Origin: Bordetella genomosp. 11
GTDB taxonomy: Bacteria; Pseudomonadota; Gammaproteobacteria; Burkholderiales; Burkholderiaceae_B
Length of the DNA: 64,000 bases
Reading direction: 5' to 3'
Assembly (NCBI RefSeq): GCF_002261215.1
Contig: NZ_NEVS01000004.1
Span: forward strand, 1,798,001-1,862,000
In this document: positions 61,615 to 64,000 of the stretch, in pieces
Layout of the letters: each line of letters begins with the position of its first letter
How positions within the stretch are numbered: position 1 is the stretch's first letter
Program-made: the position numbers and the translations under genes
The notes under the pieces: generated by a model
Database searches by the model: none
Told to the model about the DNA's origin: nothing
The model's input: the letters and a program-made list of their open reading frames with translations, nothing else

Positions 61615-62628
61615 ATGCGCAAGCAAGACGTGTTCGATGTCATCTATACCCATACCGAAGGCGAGCCGCTTTGCATCATCCACAGCGGCATTCCCTATCC
61701 CGCCGGTACCAACATCCTGGAAAAGCGCGCCTTCCTGGAAGCCAATTACGATTGGCTGCGCAAGGCGCTCATGCGGGAGCCGCGCGGACACCGCGATATG
61801 TTCGGGGTCTTCCTGACGCCGCCGTCCACACCGGAATACGACGCGGGACTGATCTATATCGATGGCAGCGAATACTCGCATATGTGCGGCCACGGCACGA
61901 TCGCGGTCAGCATGGCGATGGTGGCGCTTGGCCTGGTGCCCCGCGGGGCGGACGGGCTGACGCGCATCCGCTTCGAAACCACGGCGGGACTGGTCGTGTC
62001 CGAAGTGAAATCGGAAGGCGACGAGGTCCTGTGGACCCGATTCGAAAACGTGCCCGCCTACGTCGCGGCCCAGGACCTGCCCGTCACCGTGCCCGGCTAC
62101 GGCGAGCTGAAGGCCGACATCGTCTGGGGCGGCAACTATTTCGGGATCGTGGACCTTACCCAAAGCAAGCTGCGCATCTCCCCGGAAAACGGCAGCGAAC
62201 TATCCCGGCTGGGGCTTGCCGTACGCGATCAGCTCAACGCCCGCCACCCCATCCAGCACCCGACCCAGCCGCATATCAACAACCTGAACTACATCACCTT
62301 CTGGCATCCGGCCACGATCGAAGGCGCCTTCTACAAGAACGTCCACGTCTTCAGCCACGGCCAGCTCGACCGTTCGCCCGGCGGCACGGGAACCAGCGCA
62401 ATGATGGCGATGTTCGAGGCGCGCGGCAAAATGGGCTTGAACCAGCCCATACTGTCGGAAGGGCTGCTGGGCAGCGGTACCTTCGAGGGCTGCCTGCTCG
62501 GTACGGTCGACCTCAATGGCACCCGTGCCGTGCGGCCCACGGTGAAGGGGACGGCCAGCATCCTGGGCACCGCGCGCTGGACGCTCGATCGCAACGATCC
62601 CGTCGGCGCCGGCTTCCTCGTCAGATAG
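61615..62628 (+). CDS. Proline-racemase family enzyme with second catalytic cysteine replaced
   Basis: 337 residues. The first active-site motif SHMCGHGTI (Cys91) is intact. The second, usually DRSPCGTGTSA, reads DRSPGGTGTSA here, so the second base is Gly256. Classical racemases/epimerases need two Cys; dehydratases of this family keep the first Cys and carry Thr at the second place. A Cys/Gly pair is different from both, so a one-base reaction such as dehydration is more likely than racemisation. Last gene of the Pot-type operon. Overall family call is sure, the reaction not. Confidence 0.85.
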   Translation: MRKQDVFDVIYTHTEGEPLCIIHSGIPYPAGTNILEKRAFLEANYDWLRKALMREPRGHRDMFGVFLTPPSTPEYDAGLIYIDGSEYSHMCGHGTIAVSMAMVALGLVPRGADGLTRIRFETTAGLVVSEVKSEGDEVLWTRFENVPAYVAAQDLPVTVPGYGELKADIVWGGNYFGIVDLTQSKLRISPENGSELSRLGLAVRDQLNARHPIQHPTQPHINNLNYITFWHPATIEGAFYKNVHVFSHGQLDRSPGGTGTSAMMAMFEARGKMGLNQPILSEGLLGSGTFEGCLLGTVDLNGTRAVRPTVKGTASILGTARWTLDRNDPVGAGFLVR

Positions 62629-62821
62629 GATAGGCGGGCACGCCTCCTCCCTAAGTGGTAATACCTAGACGCGGTGCCTCCCACAGGGAAGGCGCCCGCT
62701 CTGGCTCCTACTAATGCGGGCATCTGGACCTAGTGCCGTGGTGTGCCTCTGGGCACACTGGCCCGGCAACCCCCCGTCCCGAGCGGCGCCCGTGCGCGCC
62801 GACGCCCGCAAGGAGAAATCC
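62629..62821 (+). other. Intergenic region with possible structured leader
   Basis: 193 bp without a gene. It contains GTGTGCC-TCTG-GGCACAC (62741-62758), enclosed by TGCCG (62734-62738) and CGGCA (62764-62768), so a long stem is possible. A second pairing GCCCGC/GCGGGC is available upstream. No known riboswitch consensus was recognised. RBS AAGGAG for the next gene lies at the end. Confidence 0.4.
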
Positions 62822-63853
62822 ATGAGATTGTTTCCACGTATTGCGTGCCGCGCCCTGCTGCTCGCGCTGGCCACCCTGCTGACCGGCGGCACCGCCCTGG
62901 CGCAGACCAAGGTGGTCGTCGGCTACCAGCTTATCGTCGGCCCCTTCCTGACGGCCATCGCCGACGGCAGCTTCGACGCCGCGGCCAAGCGGGCCGGCTA
63001 TACGATCGATTGGCGGCAGTTCAAGTCCGGCGGCGATATTTCCACCGCGCTGGCTTCCGGCAACGTCCCCGTCGGCGTGCTCGGATCCACTGGCATCACC
63101 GCCGCGGCCACCCGCGGCGTCGGGCTGGAGCTGTTCTGGATTCTGGACAACATCGGCAAATCCGAAGCCCTGGTGGCGCGCGACGGCAGCGGCATCAATA
63201 GCACCGCGGATCTCAAGGGCAAGCGCATCGCGGTCCCGTTCGTCTCCACCTCGCACTTCCACCTGCTGGTCGGGCTGGAGAACGTGTGGAAGATACCGCC
63301 GCGCGACGTGCGCATCCTGAACATGACGCCGCCGCAGATCGTGGCGGCCTGGCAGCGCGGCGACATCGACGCCGCCTACGTCTGGCCGCCGGCGCTGACC
63401 GAGATCCAGAAGTCGGGCAAGACGATCGCGGACTCCGACGAGATCGGCAAGGCCAGCGTGCCGACTTTCGACGGCATCGTCGCGGACAAGGCATGGGCGC
63501 AGAAAAACCCGGCCTTCATGGCCGCCTTCACCGGGGTATTGGCCAAGGCGTACGCCGACTACCGCGCCAATGGCAAGACCTGGACGGTCGACTCGCCGCA
63601 GATCAAGGGCATGGTCCGCCTGATCGGCGGCAAGCCGCAGGACATGATCGACGCATTGAAACTGCTGGACTACCCCGTGGCGGACGCACAGGCGTCGGCC
63701 ACCTGGCTGGGCGGCGGCAAGCAAGGCGGCGCGGTGCGCGCCCTGCAGGCCAGCGCGACCTTCCTGCAATCGCAGAAGCAGATCGACAAGGCCCTGGGCG
63801 ACTACAGCGAGTTCGTCACCGATCGCTACGCCAAAGCGGCCGCGGCGCAGTAG
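62822..63853 (+). CDS. Taurine/sulfonate-type ABC transporter periplasmic binding protein (TauA-like)
   Basis: 343 residues. A signal peptide ends GGTALAQ, then TKVVVGYQLIVGPFLTAIAD; FKSGGDISTALASGNVPVGV and TADLKGKRIAVPFVSTSHFH are the usual TauA/SsuA family features. It binds taurine, sulfonates or a related compound. AAGGAG sits seven bases before the ATG. First of a transporter cassette that runs off the window. Confidence 0.88.
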   Translation: MRLFPRIACRALLLALATLLTGGTALAQTKVVVGYQLIVGPFLTAIADGSFDAAAKRAGYTIDWRQFKSGGDISTALASGNVPVGVLGSTGITAAATRGVGLELFWILDNIGKSEALVARDGSGINSTADLKGKRIAVPFVSTSHFHLLVGLENVWKIPPRDVRILNMTPPQIVAAWQRGDIDAAYVWPPALTEIQKSGKTIADSDEIGKASVPTFDGIVADKAWAQKNPAFMAAFTGVLAKAYADYRANGKTWTVDSPQIKGMVRLIGGKPQDMIDALKLLDYPVADAQASATWLGGGKQGGAVRALQASATFLQSQKQIDKALGDYSEFVTDRYAKAAAAQ

Positions 63854-63870
63854 AGGCGGAGCGGCGGACG

Positions 63871-64000
63871 ATGGAACAGACCGATTGCCTGCGGCTGCGC
63901 GATGTCAGCGTGACCTATCCGGGGATGCGCGACAGCGGACCGGTCACGGCGCTGCAGGGCGTGAACCTGACCATGGAGCAAGGCGATTTCGTGGTCGCCC
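63871..64000 (+). CDS. ABC transporter ATPase, TauB-like (partial)
   Basis: The first 43 codons are visible: LRLRDVSVTYPGMRDSGPVT, then VNLTMEQGDFVV, the usual start of a TauB/SsuB ATPase just before Walker A. Cut by the right edge, 17 bp after the binding-protein stop. A permease (TauC-like) would be expected beyond. Confidence 0.8.
   Translation, partial: MEQTDCLRLRDVSVTYPGMRDSGPVTALQGVNLTMEQGDFVVA

Overview
The window is high-GC DNA with tightly packed genes and many 4-bp ATGA overlaps. It looks like a chromosome segment of a soil or host-associated betaproteobacterium of the Alcaligenaceae (Bordetella/Achromobacter type). The grounds are three Bug-type (tripartite tricarboxylate, TTT) periplasmic receptors, many divergent LysR regulators, and a series of uptake-plus-catabolism cassettes. 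This placement is inference from gene content; there is no rRNA or other marker in the window.

Layout. 1-7784 (minus strand): a complete alternative complex III operon, actA-B-C-D-E-F, followed by a cut-off small membrane protein. 7785-12106: a scrap-filled interval. Imperfect copies of one sequence (7845-8117, and 11958-12095 plus pieces of the FAH gene) flank three accessory genes: a LuxR-type regulator, a secreted cysteine-containing protein and a lipoprotein. Fragments of a 3-hydroxyacyl-CoA dehydrogenase gene and of a LysR gene lie at the edges. 12107-24838: a partner-switching signalling locus. It has a STAS antagonist, an RsbW-like kinase, a divergent alanine racemase, a sensor-MFS chimera, a Cache-PP2C phosphatase and an ABC-type binding protein. 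A GCS2-type ligase and an NCS2 permease with a possible degenerate RsbW-like tail follow. 24861-32514: a GFA protein, then two parallel modules of LysR / Bug receptor / enolase-superfamily enzyme, with a thiol dioxygenase between them. 32584-39463: an ABC transporter of polyamine/opine type with HAD and FAD-oxidase genes, facing an XRE-cupin regulator. 39475-39837: five tandem terminator-like modules.

39923-50464: an opine-oxidase-like operon. It contains a peptide/opine-type binding protein, a NocR/OccR-like LysR, two DAO-family subunits, a small 2Fe-2S subunit, a FAD/NAD subunit and a Dpp-type ABC transporter (two permeases, two ATPases). 50581-56588: an IclR regulator, hydantoinase/oxoprolinase A and B, and a Bug receptor. 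56555-62628: a GlxA-type AraC regulator, a PotD/A/B/C-type ABC transporter and a proline-racemase-family enzyme with an altered active site. 62629-64000: a possibly structured leader followed by a taurine/sulfonate-type ABC binding protein and the start of its ATPase.

Most of the window is therefore respiratory core plus regulated scavenging of nitrogen- and carbon-containing small molecules. The least explained parts are the partner-switching locus (13337-21290, perhaps extending to 24838) and the repeat-flanked interval (7845-12106). No tRNA, rRNA, CRISPR array or intact transposase was seen.
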